A DNA stretch of 16,778 nucleotides from JBBTWG01 sp038062935 (GCA_038062935.1 JBBTWG010000003.1:1-16778), one strand, 5' to 3'. Counted from the stretch's first letter, positions 1 to 9,701 are shown. The notes: generated by a model from the letters alone, not told the origin. Made by a program: numbers and translations.

Positions 1-389
1 TCGACGAAGGTCGAGCAGGTGACAACGCAGGTCTCCTTCTCCGCGGTATTGAACGCGAAGAAATCGAACGTGGACAAGTCCTCGCAAAACCAGGTTCTAT
101 CACTCCACACACCAAATTCGAATCAGAAGTCTACATCCTCAACAAAGAAGAAGGTGGTCGTCACACTCCATTCTTCAAAGGATACAAACCTCAGTTCTAC
201 ATCCGTACGACAGATGTCACAGGAACCATCGAACTTCCAGCAGGTGTCGAAATGGTGATGCCAGGTGATAATATGAAAATGATCGTCACGCTCGGAGCTC
301 CTATTGCTCTTACTGAAGGAACACGATTCGCTATCCGTGAAGGTGGCCGAACCGTCGGTTCCGGAGTTATCGCAAAAATCATGGAATAG
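1..389 (+). CDS. tuf: Elongation factor Tu, C-terminal part (5' end outside window)
   Basis: EF-Tu is the GTPase that delivers aminoacyl-tRNA to the ribosomal A site. The window opens inside the gene: the frame starting at base 3 gives 128 residues ending at a TAG stop (387-389). The sequence covers the end of domain 2 and all of domain 3, with family signatures such as DEGRAGDN, LLRGIEREEIERGQVLAKPG, FESEVYIL, GGRHTPFF, RTTDVTGTIELP, MVMPGDN and RFAIREGGRTVGSGV. The GTPase domain lies upstream of the window. This is the only TAG stop among 17 visible stops; all others are TAA. It is followed by a 171-bp spacer and rpsJ, the usual tuf-rpsJ order of many bacteria. Identity is certain. Confidence 0.98.
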   Translation, partial: DEGRAGDNAGLLLRGIEREEIERGQVLAKPGSITPHTKFESEVYILNKEEGGRHTPFFKGYKPQFYIRTTDVTGTIELPAGVEMVMPGDNMKMIVTLGAPIALTEGTRFAIREGGRTVGSGVIAKIME

Positions 390-394
390 TAAAA

Positions 395-480
395 ACGTGT
401 GACTTGTGACAATTGACATGTGACAAAAGTACAAAAATCACACATCCTCGGTCACAAGTCACGCGTCAAAAGTCACATGT
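395..480 (+). repeat. Interleaved inverted repeats in the tuf-rpsJ spacer
   Basis: Two inverted repeats are interleaved here. Arm A at 395-410 pairs with 451-466 (16 positions with one T/G wobble; the core GTGACTTGTGAC/GTCACAAGTCAC is perfect over 12 bp). Arm B at 416-424 pairs with 472-480 (ACATGTGAC/GTCACATGT, 9 bp perfect). The order A-B-A'-B' is the topology of a pseudoknot, or of two mutually exclusive hairpins, in the tuf-rpsJ transcript. No T-tract follows, so it is not an ordinary terminator. The 11-mer GTCACAAGTCA at 451-461 recurs before rplC at 9919-9929. A regulatory or attenuation role is inference. Confidence 0.6.
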
Positions 481-529
481 TTCTCATAATTGTCCTTTCA
501 CACCAAAGTCTCCCCTCTCCCGTTTCTCA

Positions 530-557
530 ATCCTACATCCTAAATCCTACATCTTAG
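530..557 (+). repeat. Heptad array (4 units) upstream of rpsJ
   Basis: Four consecutive 7-bp units, ATCCTAC, ATCCTAA, ATCCTAC and ATCTTAG, end three bases before the rpsJ ATG. The same heptad family precedes rpsS, rplV, rpsC, rplP, rpsN and rpsH. There is no purine-rich Shine-Dalgarno motif between the array and the start codon. Confidence 0.8.
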
Positions 558-560
558 CCC

Positions 561-881
561 ATGCAACAGAAAATCCGAATCAAAATTCTCGCGTTCGATC
601 ACAAAGTAGCAGACGAATCTGCAAAATTGATCATCCAAACAGCAGAAACGACAGGAGCTTTGGTAGCAGGACCAATTCCGCTTCCGACCAAAATTGATAA
701 AATCACCGTAAACCGATCCACATTCGTTCACAAAAATTCCCGTGAACAATTCGAAATGCGGACGCACAAACGCCTCATCGACATCACGAACACAACTCCA
801 AAAACAATCGACGCACTCACCAACCTCAGTCTCCCAGCCGGTGTCGACATCGAAATCAAGATGATTACATCGAAAGAATAA
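561..881 (+). CDS. rpsJ: 30S ribosomal protein S10
   Basis: uS10, 106 residues (family usually ~102-105), is a 30S head protein and also the NusE component of antitermination complexes. Visible hallmarks are the N-terminal strand KIRIKILAFDHKVADESAKLI, the loop GPIPLPTKI, the segment RSTFVHKNSREQFEMRTHKRLIDI, and the C-terminal LPAGVDIEIKM. The ATG at 561 is chosen because it sits directly after the heptad array and gives the normal N-terminus. Spacing from tuf is 171 bp. An intrinsic terminator lies 25 bp downstream, so here S10 is transcriptionally separated from the rest of its usual operon by the giant gene that follows. No Shine-Dalgarno motif is visible. Confidence 0.98.
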   Translation: MQQKIRIKILAFDHKVADESAKLIIQTAETTGALVAGPIPLPTKIDKITVNRSTFVHKNSREQFEMRTHKRLIDITNTTPKTIDALTNLSLPAGVDIEIKMITSKE

Positions 882-905
882 AACAAGAATAAGAAATAAA
901 ACATG

Positions 906-931
906 AAACCACTTTCCAAAGTGGTTTTTTT
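906..931 (+). terminator. Intrinsic terminator after rpsJ
   Basis: AAACCACTTT (906-915) and AAAGTGGTTT (918-927) are perfect reverse complements separated by CC; in practice the innermost pairs open to form the loop. A seven-base T run spans 925-931. This is a textbook Rho-independent terminator placed 25 bp after the rpsJ stop. It should end the tuf-rpsJ transcript before the giant surface-protein gene. Confidence 0.85.
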
Positions 932-941
932 GATGAAGACT

Positions 942-970
942 TTTACTTCATGAAGGAAAATAGATACAAT
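942..970 (+). promoter_or_regulatory. Candidate promoter of the giant surface-protein gene
   Basis: TTTACT (942-947, 4/6 to the -35 consensus), a 17-bp spacer, and TACAAT (965-970, 5/6 to the -10 consensus). The predicted transcription start is near 977, giving a ~29-nt leader before the ATG at 1006. Its position immediately after the rpsJ terminator fits an independently transcribed unit. The call rests on pattern matching only. Confidence 0.5.
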
Positions 971-1005
971 AGAGCCCGACAATTTCCTCCTCACACTCAC
1001 TCTGA

Positions 1006-4000
1006 ATGTCGAACAAAAACACAACGCCATGGAAGAAATGGACAATGATTTGCGCCGGTATTTTTGTAGTATTTTTCGGATATCTCGCAATTCGAATAGC
1101 GCAAGGATATTCATGGACCTATTCACGAGTCACCACGAGCCAATCAGAAGATTACCAAGACATGGCTTTCGACAGTACGGGAGCACCAGCAATCGTCAAC
1201 TGGAGAAGTGACACAGGATCACTCATGTATTCGAAATGGAATGGAAGCGGCTGGACGGTAGAAACAGTCGATACCACAGGATATCAAACAGGAAAATACG
1301 CAAGCATCATATTCAATGGATCAGATCAGGCCGTCGTGAGTTACATCGCAGAAAATTCTGGATCGACAGATCGGAGGCTCGGATATGCCATCCGCGTAGG
1401 ATCGGGAGGAACAGGATGCAATGTGACCACCTGGTCTTGCGAAATCGTCGATGATCCAGCAACAGAAATCAAATATTCATCAATCAAGCTCGTGGGTGGT
1501 GTAGCAGCTATCGCCTATCACACCTCAGCAGATGATCTCAAATACGCCATCAAAGATGGTGGCAATAGTGGATGTACCAGTGGAAGTGGCAACTGGACAT
1601 GTGAAACCGTGGACTCCACAGGAAACGTCGGTCGCGGAGCAAAATTAGCAGTAACATCAGGAGGTGTACCAGCCATCGGATATCTGGATGTCACGAACAA
1701 TACCATGAAATATGCCATCCGAAACGCGGGAGCAGGATGCGCGAGCGCAAGCTGGACATGCGAAACAGTAGTATCTGTAACCGTGGCACCAAATGCCAAC
1801 TGCACGACCGATTGTTATGTTTTCGGCTTTGCATTTGATTCCAATAATCAGGCAGCATTCACCTACCGCAATGGAAATCCAATATATCTTGCAAAACGCA
1901 CGGCAGGATCAGGCTGCACCAGTGCAGCATGGACATGTGAAATGATAGCCACCAAGGGTGGATACGCGGCCGGATCATTAGTATTTAATGGAACAACACC
2001 GTATATAATCTTTACAGAGGCAGATGCTCTAAGATTCGCCACAAAAGTTGGAAATATATGGAGATTGGAACTGGTCGATGGCTGTGGAGGATGTAATCTC
2101 AATCTCACATTCCAGGATTACACAGGAATTGCTCTTTCCGGAAACACACTCGGCATTGTTTATCACAATTCAGCCGCAGGAGGACGAAGAGATACTTTTT
2201 ATACCAGTGCCAGTATCGCAACACTCCCGGCAGCGCAATCTTTCACACTCACGGCCGTTTCGACTGGAGCCGCAGTAATCGGAAGCGACCTTGAAGTCGC
2301 TTACGACAGCAACGGTTATCCCGGAATTGCTTACCAAAATGGCTCATCTCTCATGTACGCAAAATACGATGGAGCTAGCTGGAGTATAGAAACCGTCGAT
2401 ACCAGTGCTGGAGATGGCCCTTCCATCACATTTGATGGAAGCAATGTGCCGCACATCTCGTTCGACAACGGGGACGCCTACGTTGCTTACGCCAAAAAAG
2501 TTTCAGGAAGCGGATGTAGCAATGCTGCATGGACCTGTGAGAATGTAAATAACAGAGAAGTGGTAGAGTCAAAAATACGCATCATCAATAATGTCGTCAC
2601 CATCATGCACTATCCCATGGGAGGATGGGCAGAAGTAATAGCGATGCGCGATGGAGGCAATACCGGTTGTACCAATCAACCGGACAGTGACTGGACATGT
2701 GAACTCATCGGTCCCAACGGACCGGCAGGCGTCGCAATGGAAGCGAACGGCAGCAATCAAATCACAGCAGTGTACTCATACAGCGGTACAGTCTATTATC
2801 TCACCCGCGTCGGAGGTGGAGCTGGAAGCGGATGCCCAGGTGGAACTGATGCAGATTGGTCATGCGAAGTTGTTTCAACAGGGGCAGCTTCGAGTGCGTC
2901 CGCAGCAGCAAAACTAGGATTCGCATACAACAGTGGAGGAACACCAGCAGTAGTTTTTCAGAAAGGGACATCAACCGGAGAAATCACCTATGCAATACGA
3001 ACCGGAGGAGGATCAGGAAACTGTGCAGGAGGAAGTCAATGGAATTGCACCGGAATCCACAAACAGTTCACCAATGCAGGAGATATAAGAATATTTGCCC
3101 TCGGGTTCGATGGCACAACACCAAGAGTCGCATTCGTTGATTCATCAACTGATGATCTCCAATACTTAACAACGAACACAAAATGGTACATGGAACCTAT
3201 TGATGGCTGTTCGGTAGGATGTAGTAATAATGTCAGCATTACCAATCTTGGCGGCATACTTTCAAACGGAAAATTCGGAGTAGCCTACTATAATGCCACA
3301 GCAACCGACCTTTATTTCGCAGAAACATCATTCAATACAGCACCCAACGCTCCAACTTCTCCACGAGCCGAGAGCACAGCAACACCCGTAACTACTGACA
3401 ATACGAATACAACATTCTCATGGACATTTTCAGATCCAGACGGTGGCAACACACAATCCGCATACCAAATTCTTGTCGCATCCTCAACAGTCAATCTCGA
3501 CTCAAACACAGGCGATGTCTGTGACAGCGGAAAAAAATCCAGTAGCAGTGCGTCGGTCACGGCAACCACGGCCTGTGGCGGAACACTCTCGACCGGAACC
3601 CGGTACTGGAAAGTCAAAACATGGGACAATAGTGATATTGCAGGAACCTATACCGCAACACAAACACTCACCATTACCACAACACCAACAGCACCCACAA
3701 GTTGTACCACTTCGTCCATCACAGCAACTGGAACCACTGTCGGATGGACTGATAATGCATCGAGTGAAACAGGATTCCAGGTAGAAAAATCTGAAAACGG
3801 AGGTGCTTATTCCACTGTGACAACCACAGCAGCAAATGCTGTGAGCTACGCAGTTACAAGTCTTTCGCCAAATACGCAATATACTTTCCGCGTAACAGGA
3901 GTGAGTGGAGGAGGAACATCCTCATACGCTACTTGCACCAGTGGCTACACCCTCGCCAACGTCCCCACCGCTCCCACCGTCACCGCCGTCTCGAGTACGA

Positions 4001-7000
4001 NNNNNNNNNNNNNNNNNNNNNNNNNNNNNNNNNNNNNNNNNNNNNNNNNNNNNNNNNNNNNNNNNNNNNNNNNNNNNNNNNNNNNNNNNNNNNNNNNNNN
4101 ATACCACGCAGGTCTGGCAAACAAAGGCAGCGTGGGGAGGATCATCAGGAGTGGCCATCACAGGACTGAGTGCGAATACGGCGTATGCAGTGGGGGTGAT
4201 TGCGAGAAATAACCCAGGAACAGCAACAAGCTCCTCAAGCACAACAATCCGCTACACACACGTCAACACGCCAACTCAAACGATCGGAAGTATTACCAGT
4301 ACACAACTCGCCATAACTATCGGCGAAAACAGTAATCCAGCAGGCACTGCATACGCTCTTCAAATTGGTTCCAATTATGTGCAGGCCAATGGCACAGTCA
4401 GCGCAGGTGCCTTCTACCAAACCGCCGCAACCTGGGGTTCGGGAACAGCGACAGGACTCACACCCTCGACGACATACATCATTCAAGTCATCGCAAAAAA
4501 CGGCGACAACGACACCACGAGCGGAGCAGCCACAAGCTCCACCACATACACACTCGTTGCCACACCAACACAAACACTCTCAAATATTGCAACAACGAGC
4601 ATGTCAGTTTCTATCGGAACCGCAACAAATGCTTCCGTAGCACAATATTCAGTAAAATTTAATACCCTCTATGTCCAGGCAAACGGTACTTTGGGAGCGA
4701 GTCAAATCTGGCAAACCAATGCAGCCTGGACAAGCCTCTTCAGTGTCACAGGACTCACACCATCGACATCATACACAGTACAAATTATTGCCAGAAACGA
4801 AAATAATGACAGCACTAATGGAACCTCCAGCGGCACAACAAATTCTACGCTCGTTGATAGCAACATAAGCCAAACTCTCAATAATATCACCAGCACAGGA
4901 ATGTCGGTCACGATCGGAACAGCGACAAATCCCAGCACAACAGAATATTCAATCCAATTAGGGAGCAGTTATGTACAGGCAAACGGAACACTCGCAGGAG
5001 GACAAATTTGGCAAACAGCCNNNNNNNNNNNNNNNNNNNNNNNNNNNNNNNNNNNNNNNNNNNNNNNNNNNNNNNNNNNNNNNNNNNNNNNNNNNNNNNN
5101 NNNNNNNNNNNNNNNNNNNNCTGTTTGGGGAGCACCAGTGAATGTCACCGGACTCACGCCTTCAACGTCATACACAGTTATCGTTATAGGAAGAAATGCA
5201 GAAAATACAACATCAAGTGCCCCAGGATCAACAGCAGCAACACTCGTCGCAACTCCCACGCAAACTCTCTCAAACATTACGAGTACAGGAATAAGCGTCA
5301 CCATCGGAACAGCAACAAATTCTTCTGCAGCACAATATTCAATCCAATTTGGCGACAGTTATGTACAGGCAAACGGAACACTCGCAGGAGGACAAATTTG
5401 GCAAACAGCCGCTGTTTGGGGAGCACCAGTGAATGTCACCGGACTCACGCCTTCAACGTCATACACGATACAAATTATTGCCAAAAATCCAGACGGAAGC
5501 ACATCGAACGGAACTTCCACAGGAACAACAGAATACACCCTCGCCAACGTCCCCACCGCTCCCACCGTCACCGCCGTCTCGAGTACGAGTATCAATGCCG
5601 TCATCAACGAAAATAGCAATCCAGCAGCAACAGAATTTTCGATTCAAATCGGAAGTAATTATGTTCAGGCCAATGGAACACTCAATACCACGCAGGTCTG
5701 GCAAACAAAGGCAGCGTGGGGAGGATCATCAGGAGTGGCAATCACAGGACTGAGTGCGAATACGGCGTATGCAGTGGGGGTGATTGCGAGAAACATCAAT
5801 CCGACACCATCAGTAACAGCTGCTTCCAGCACGACAATCCGCTACACACAGGTCAATGCGCCAACCATGACCATGAGCAGCGTAACAACAAACGGAGCAA
5901 CGCTCACTATCGGTGAAAATAGTAATCCAGCAGAAACGACATACGCTATCGCCTTCACGATCAACACAGTCACAAGAGTGGCTGCAGATTCTCCAGCAAT
6001 CGCAACTCCATCAACACTCACCTATCTCCAGGCAGATAAAACTATTGGAGCAACAGCTGCATATCAAACTGCAGCAGTCTGGGCAAATCCAGTACTCACA
6101 AATCTTGTCCCTGTGACCAGTTACACTGTCCAGACAATCGCAAAAAATGGCGATAACGATGTCACCAATGGAGCATCGACGACAACCCAATTCGAAACAC
6201 TTGCCAATCCCCCATCGAGTCCAGCAATTGGAGCCAGTGCTCGAGATTCACTCACAGTGACATGGAGCACCAATAGAAATAATAACGACACCAGATATTT
6301 CGTCACGAATAGTAACGGAAACACTTCCGGATGGATCGCAGAAAATTCATGGGCAAACACGAGACTCTCCCCAGGCCAAAGATATGACTACACCATCAAA
6401 GCAAAAAATATGAGCGGCTCAGAAACAAGCTCTATTGCTCTCACCGCCATGACAGTTGCAAGCGATATTGGTGGCGGAGGAGGCGGGGGAAGCATAACAA
6501 CACCAACACGAGTTGCAAGCGATGTCAGCGCACGACAAGAATCAAGACAAAATACAACAACAGAAAGAACCGACTGCCAAACAAAACCACCGAAGATCAG
6601 CACTCTGTATGAATACGGGAAAAACTTCCCTCTCGATGGAAGCGAAGTCCTGACGTTCGATCTCAGCAAAGCAAACAACATCACGCACTATTGGAATTCC
6701 TGTAGAGAAGCGACCAAATATGAACTGCAGTACAGTGGAAATAATTTCCGGGAAAATGCATACGTCAAAGTATGGGAAGGAAAATACGACAACGTCGGCA
6801 TTGCAGGGATGGTACTAGGGAAACAGCTCGAAAGAATCGTAAAAAGCAATGAAGGAAAAATAGCGATCCGCATCCGAGCCGTCACTGAAAAGGAAAATAT
6901 TGATGGAGTTCCACTGGAATTACGAGCAGAAATTATTCCTAGTGAAATCATAGCAAACAAAGAAAAAGTGAATGAAGAAAGAACCGACTGCCAAACAAAA

Positions 7001-9649
7001 CCGCCAAAGATCAGCACTCTGTATGAATACGGGAAAAACTTCCCTCTCGATGGAAGCGAAGTCCTGACGTTCGATCTCAGCAAAGCAAACAACATCACGC
7101 ACTATTGGAATTCCTGTAGAGAAGCGACCAAATATGAACTGCAGTACAGTGGAAATAATTTCCGGGAAAATGCATACGTCAAAGTATGGGAAGGAAAATA
7201 CGACAACGTCGGCATTGCAGGGATGGTACTAGGGAAACAGCTCGAAAGAATCGTAAAAAGCAATGAAGGAAAAATAGCGATCCGCATCCGAGCCGTCACT
7301 GAAAAGGAAAATATTGATGGAGAGCCACTCGAGGTGAGAGCGGAGATTCTGAGCAAAGCCATAGATAGAAAATTAGTGGAAGGCATCATAAAAATTGAAA
7401 CGCCAACAATTGAAACACCAACAAAGGATAGAGAAAGGGATAGGGAAATAGAAAAATCAAAAGACGATCCAAAAGACGATGCTGACAAAGACAAACGAGA
7501 CGCTACCAAAGACCCAACCAGAGAACCATTGGCAACGACTGACACAGTAAAAGACAACGAAGATCCAAGGACTGAATCTGAAAAAACGACTGAGACAAAA
7601 GAAACGAAAGAAAATGAGAACGAAACAGAATATCCACCAGAAACAAAAGTAATCACATTGCAAATTGGGAAAACAATCTCTCTCGAAAAAGAAAAAGAGG
7701 AGGAGGAAAAAGATACATCTTCTTCTGGCGGTGGAGCTTCCGGTGGTGGTGCGATAAACCCTGATGAGAAGACAACAAAACCACGAGTCATTGACGGAAT
7801 CACGCGAGGAGAATTCCTCGCGGCAGTAGTCGAAGATCTTGAATTAAAAATATTGCACAAAAACGTTCTTACGACCGCTTCAATCCGAAGAGCAACAAAA
7901 AAATTCGATGACGTAAAATCAGAAAATACCAATTATCAAAATATTGCTATTGCAGCAAACATTGGTCTCACCGATGGAATCACTCAGATGAAAAACAAAA
8001 ATCTCGATCCACAAAATTACATCACAAAGGCAGAAGCAGTACGCGTCATGCTCATCGCTCTCGAAGAGATAAAACCACAAACATGCTCAGACATTATCAG
8101 CGAGGCAGGCTCCATTAGAAAATTACAAAACAGTGAAACTCCATTTGCAGACATCGCTCCAGGGAAAATCGACAAATGCTGGTATCCAAAAATTATCAAT
8201 CGTGCGTGTGAAATAGGCATCATTGATTGCAAAAAAGGCACAAATTTCAAACCAAAATCTTTCCTCACAAAAATCGGATTTACCGACTTACTCAATCGCA
8301 GCAAAACATATGCAGTGAAAATAGGACTGAAAGATAAATTTACAAAAGATACAGACAGTGATGGCATCATCGATATTTTCGAAAAAGAGATTTACAAAAC
8401 AAACCCTTATAAAACAGATACTGATGGCGATCTTCTGAACGATGGAGAAGAAATAAGCCAATACAAAACAGACCCACTCAAAGCAGATACTGATGGTGAT
8501 GGAATCAATGATGGAGAAGAAGTACTCAAATTCAAGACGAACCCACTCAAGGTAGATACTGATGGCGATGGCTTTAGTGATAAACAAGAAGTAACTGGAA
8601 AAACTGATGCACTCAATCCAGAAAGCATTCTCCCCGACGACAACAGCAACAAAGTTGATGATGTCTGGGAAAGAAGACATAGCATCAAAGTCAAAGACGG
8701 CGAACAAGACACAGACAAAGATGGCCTCTCAGATAAACTCGAATATCAAATAGGAACAAACCCTAATGAACAAGACACAGACAAAGATAATTTGACGGAT
8801 CCAGAAGAGTCGCTGGACCTCAACACCGATCCTCTCGTCTTCACTCTGCCAGAAGAAGTCAAAGTCCAAATCGTCCTTCCAGCAGCAGATCAGATTGTGA
8901 CGACGCCAAATCCTCTCTTCAAAGGAATCGCAAAACCAGGATCCAAGATAGAGATTGCTCTCCGCAATGAATTCGGAATCGACACCATCATTGTCGAAAC
9001 ACAAGCGACCGAAAACGGAGTTTTCATTGTTCAAGCTCCCCTCCTCCAAAACGGCAGATACATATTCGTAGCACGAGAAATCAATCAGCAGACCAACATT
9101 ATGAGAATCTCAGAACCAGCACCAGTCAGAATCGACACCACATTCGCCGTCAAAACTCCAGAAGCAGATTCGCTCGGAAACACATCATTAAGAAATCTCC
9201 CAGAAACAAAAGAAAGCGAAATCCTCGTCAATACCACAGTCCCTCTCCTCAGAGGTCAAACTGACTTCGGAAACCAAGTAGTGACCGTCTGGAAAAGTGC
9301 CGCAAGATCAGCTTCACTCATAGCTGACAGCTCTTCCGGAAACTTCGAAATTCGCCCACCAGAAAGACTCGCACCAGGCCCACACGAAGTCATCATTTAC
9401 TCCATAAAGAAAGAAAACAACGCTGTCAGCGAAGTCCTGAAAATCAAATTCAAAGTCCTAGAAGGCTCAACAGAAGACGTCAGACTCATCACCTACCAAA
9501 AAGAAAAAGGCCCACAAAACAGCTTTACCCTGGACAAAACCAGCAAGCCATTTTTCTTCAACCTCTTCATAATCCTCCTAGGAAGCGGATTGATCGCAGA
9601 GCTCGTCAGACAATATAGAAAGCGAAAAAAGGAAGAGGAAGGAAAGTAA
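1006..9649 (+). CDS. Giant multidomain cell-surface protein (propellers, Fn3 repeats, SLH-like, TSP3, Ig-like), interrupted by two scaffold gaps
   Basis: One gene of roughly 2,850 codons, starting at ATG 1006 and ending at TAA 9649. It changes apparent frame only because gap 1 is padded with 100 N. Residues ~15-33 are an N-terminal hydrophobic segment after a basic stretch (signal peptide or uncleaved anchor; no clear AxA site). Then follow two tandem propeller-like blocks (residues ~36-405 and ~410-773), two Fn3-type domains (~778-985), seven Fn3-like repeats, a further Fn3 domain, a Gly-rich hinge, a duplicated 138-residue module, an acidic/basic linker, SLH-like motifs, at least six DxDxDG calcium repeats, two Ig-like domains, and a C-terminal transmembrane segment with tail RKRKKEEEGK. 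The architecture indicates an envelope-anchored adhesin or S-layer-associated protein; the ligand is unknown. Codon habits (CTC, GGA, GTC, ATC) resemble the neighbouring ribosomal genes, so there is no sign of recent import. It sits between rpsJ and rplC with its own terminator-promoter boundary. The family as a whole was not recognised. Confidence 0.9.
1111..3324 (+). other. Two tandem seven-bladed beta-propeller-like blocks with Cys-Trp-Cys staples
   Basis: The pattern W-x-x-E-x-V-D, then a hydrophobic strand, then a Y-A strand repeats about every 50-60 residues. Each block has seven copies of the central strand; block 1 includes DMAFDSTGAPAIVNW, SIIFNGSDQAVVSYI and SLVFNGTTPYIIF. The blocks start alike (SLMYSKWNGSGW / SLMYAKYDGASW) and end alike (DGCGGC / DGCSVGC). 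Four middle blades in each block carry GC-x(5-8)-W-x-C: Cys138/145, 190/199, 245/252, 304/311 in block 1 and 504/511, 555/565, 610/620, 673/681 in block 2. These are probable disulfides. The fold is inferred from periodicity only. Confidence 0.6.
4001..4100. other. Scaffold gap 1 (100 N), probably 96 bp in reality
   Basis: The left flank ends on the first base of a codon and the right flank resumes on the second base, so the missing length must be a multiple of three; 100 is not. Both flanks align with the intact sixth repeat, where the corresponding interval is 5589-5684, exactly 96 bp. The simplest reading is a 96-bp gap inside one Fn3-like unit. Insertion of extra whole units cannot be excluded. 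Confidence 0.75.
5021..5120. other. Scaffold gap 2 (100 N), probably 1 bp or whole repeat units
   Basis: In the intact fifth repeat the same flanks (gcaaacagcc and ctgtttgggg, around 5401-5420) are separated by a single G. The reading frame requires a missing length of 1 modulo 3, which a 1-bp gap satisfies and which restores an alanine codon. The 33 unknown residues implied by the N run are therefore probably artefactual, unless whole repeat units collapsed here. Confidence 0.7.
6563..7322 (+). repeat. Recent tandem duplication of a 138-codon module inside the giant gene
   Basis: Positions 6563-6908 and 6977-7322 (346 bp each, offset 414 bp = 138 codons) differ at only two bases near their 5' ends (accacc-g versus accgcc-a). 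The encoded module runs from RTDCQTKPPKISTLYEYGK through YWNSCREATKYELQYSG to KIAIRIRAVTEKENIDG and looks like a beta-rich domain with two cysteines. Sequences between and after the copies have diverged normally. I do not recognise the domain. Confidence 0.95.
7346..8830 (+). other. Charged linker, SLH-like repeats and TSP3-type calcium repeats
   Basis: A Lys/Asp/Glu-rich, probably disordered linker (about 7350-7757, ending in SSSGGGASGGGA) is followed by SLH-like sequence at about 7788-8330. That part holds a partial motif ITRGEFLAAVVEDL, then FDDV...IAIAANIGLTDGI...YITKAEAVRVM, then FADI...CWYPKIINRACEIGIIDC...FLTKIGFTDLL. SLH domains bind cell-wall polymers in S-layer proteins. From ~8347 come six DTDxDGxxDxxE-type motifs and one degenerate one (thrombospondin type 3 repeats), which bind Ca2+ through the spaced aspartates. 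The internal position of the SLH part is atypical. Confidence 0.7.
8840..9646 (+). other. C-terminal Ig-like domains and membrane anchor
   Basis: Two bacterial Ig-like units are suggested by VQIVLPAADQIVTTPNPLFKG...PGSKIEIAL and by ILVNTTVPLLRGQT...FEIRPPERLAPGPHEVIIYS, each with the typical 'fragment of interest-motion-tail' beta pattern of envelope adhesins. They precede FFFNLFIILLGSGLIAELV (about 9550-9606), a single hydrophobic helix, and the basic tail RQYRKRKKEEEGK, giving a predicted C-terminus inside the cytoplasm. Confidence 0.65.
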
Positions 9650-9679
9650 AATCGGATAGCTTGCTATTCACCCCCCCCC

Positions 9680-9701
9680 ACCAAAATACTACCATTTTGG
9701 T
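9680..9701 (+). other. Hairpin after the giant gene (possible terminator without T-tract)
   Basis: ACCAAAAT (9680-9687) and ATTTTGGT (9694-9701) form a perfect 8-bp stem with loop ACTACC, 30 bp after the stop codon. The bases that follow are GC-rich (cgcgcccgg), so the canonical U-tract is missing. It may stabilise the 3' end or terminate by another route. Confidence 0.35.

Larger units (their letters stand above)
3958..6205 (+). repeat. Seven Fn3-like repeat units with a YVQANGT motif
   Basis: Units begin at about 3958, 4265, 4559, 4856, 5249, 5546 and 5855; complete gap-free units are 294, 297, 297, 309 and 351 bp. Each contains a first strand like TQTLSNITSTGMSVTIGTAT, a central YVQANGTLxxxQxWQTAAxW, and the Fn3 F-strand signature GLTPSTSYTVQIIAKN. 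Unit 1 and unit 6 are nearly identical in DNA (3946-4000 matches 5534-5588, and 4101-4208 matches 5685-5792 with one mismatch). Units 4 and 5 share the block around the second gap. Both scaffold gaps lie in these identical stretches. The array presumably forms a stiff stalk. Confidence 0.8.

Noticed and set aside
413..441. Perfect -35-like TTGACA upstream of rpsJ
   Set aside because: No acceptable -10 box lies 15-19 bp downstream (nearest TACAAA is only 11 bp away); the hexamer is part of the GTGAC repeats.
1006..4212. The giant gene as two separate proteins, the first ending at 4212
   Set aside because: The first frame only runs to 4212 because 100 N shift it; paralogous repeats and codon phase show that one reading frame continues across the gap.
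7102..7932. 276-codon open frame on the minus strand, Ser/Phe-rich
   Set aside because: It is the complement of the Lys/Glu/Asp-rich linker of the giant protein and shares the duplicated segment; composition is what antisense of such codons yields, and no leader or family match is visible.
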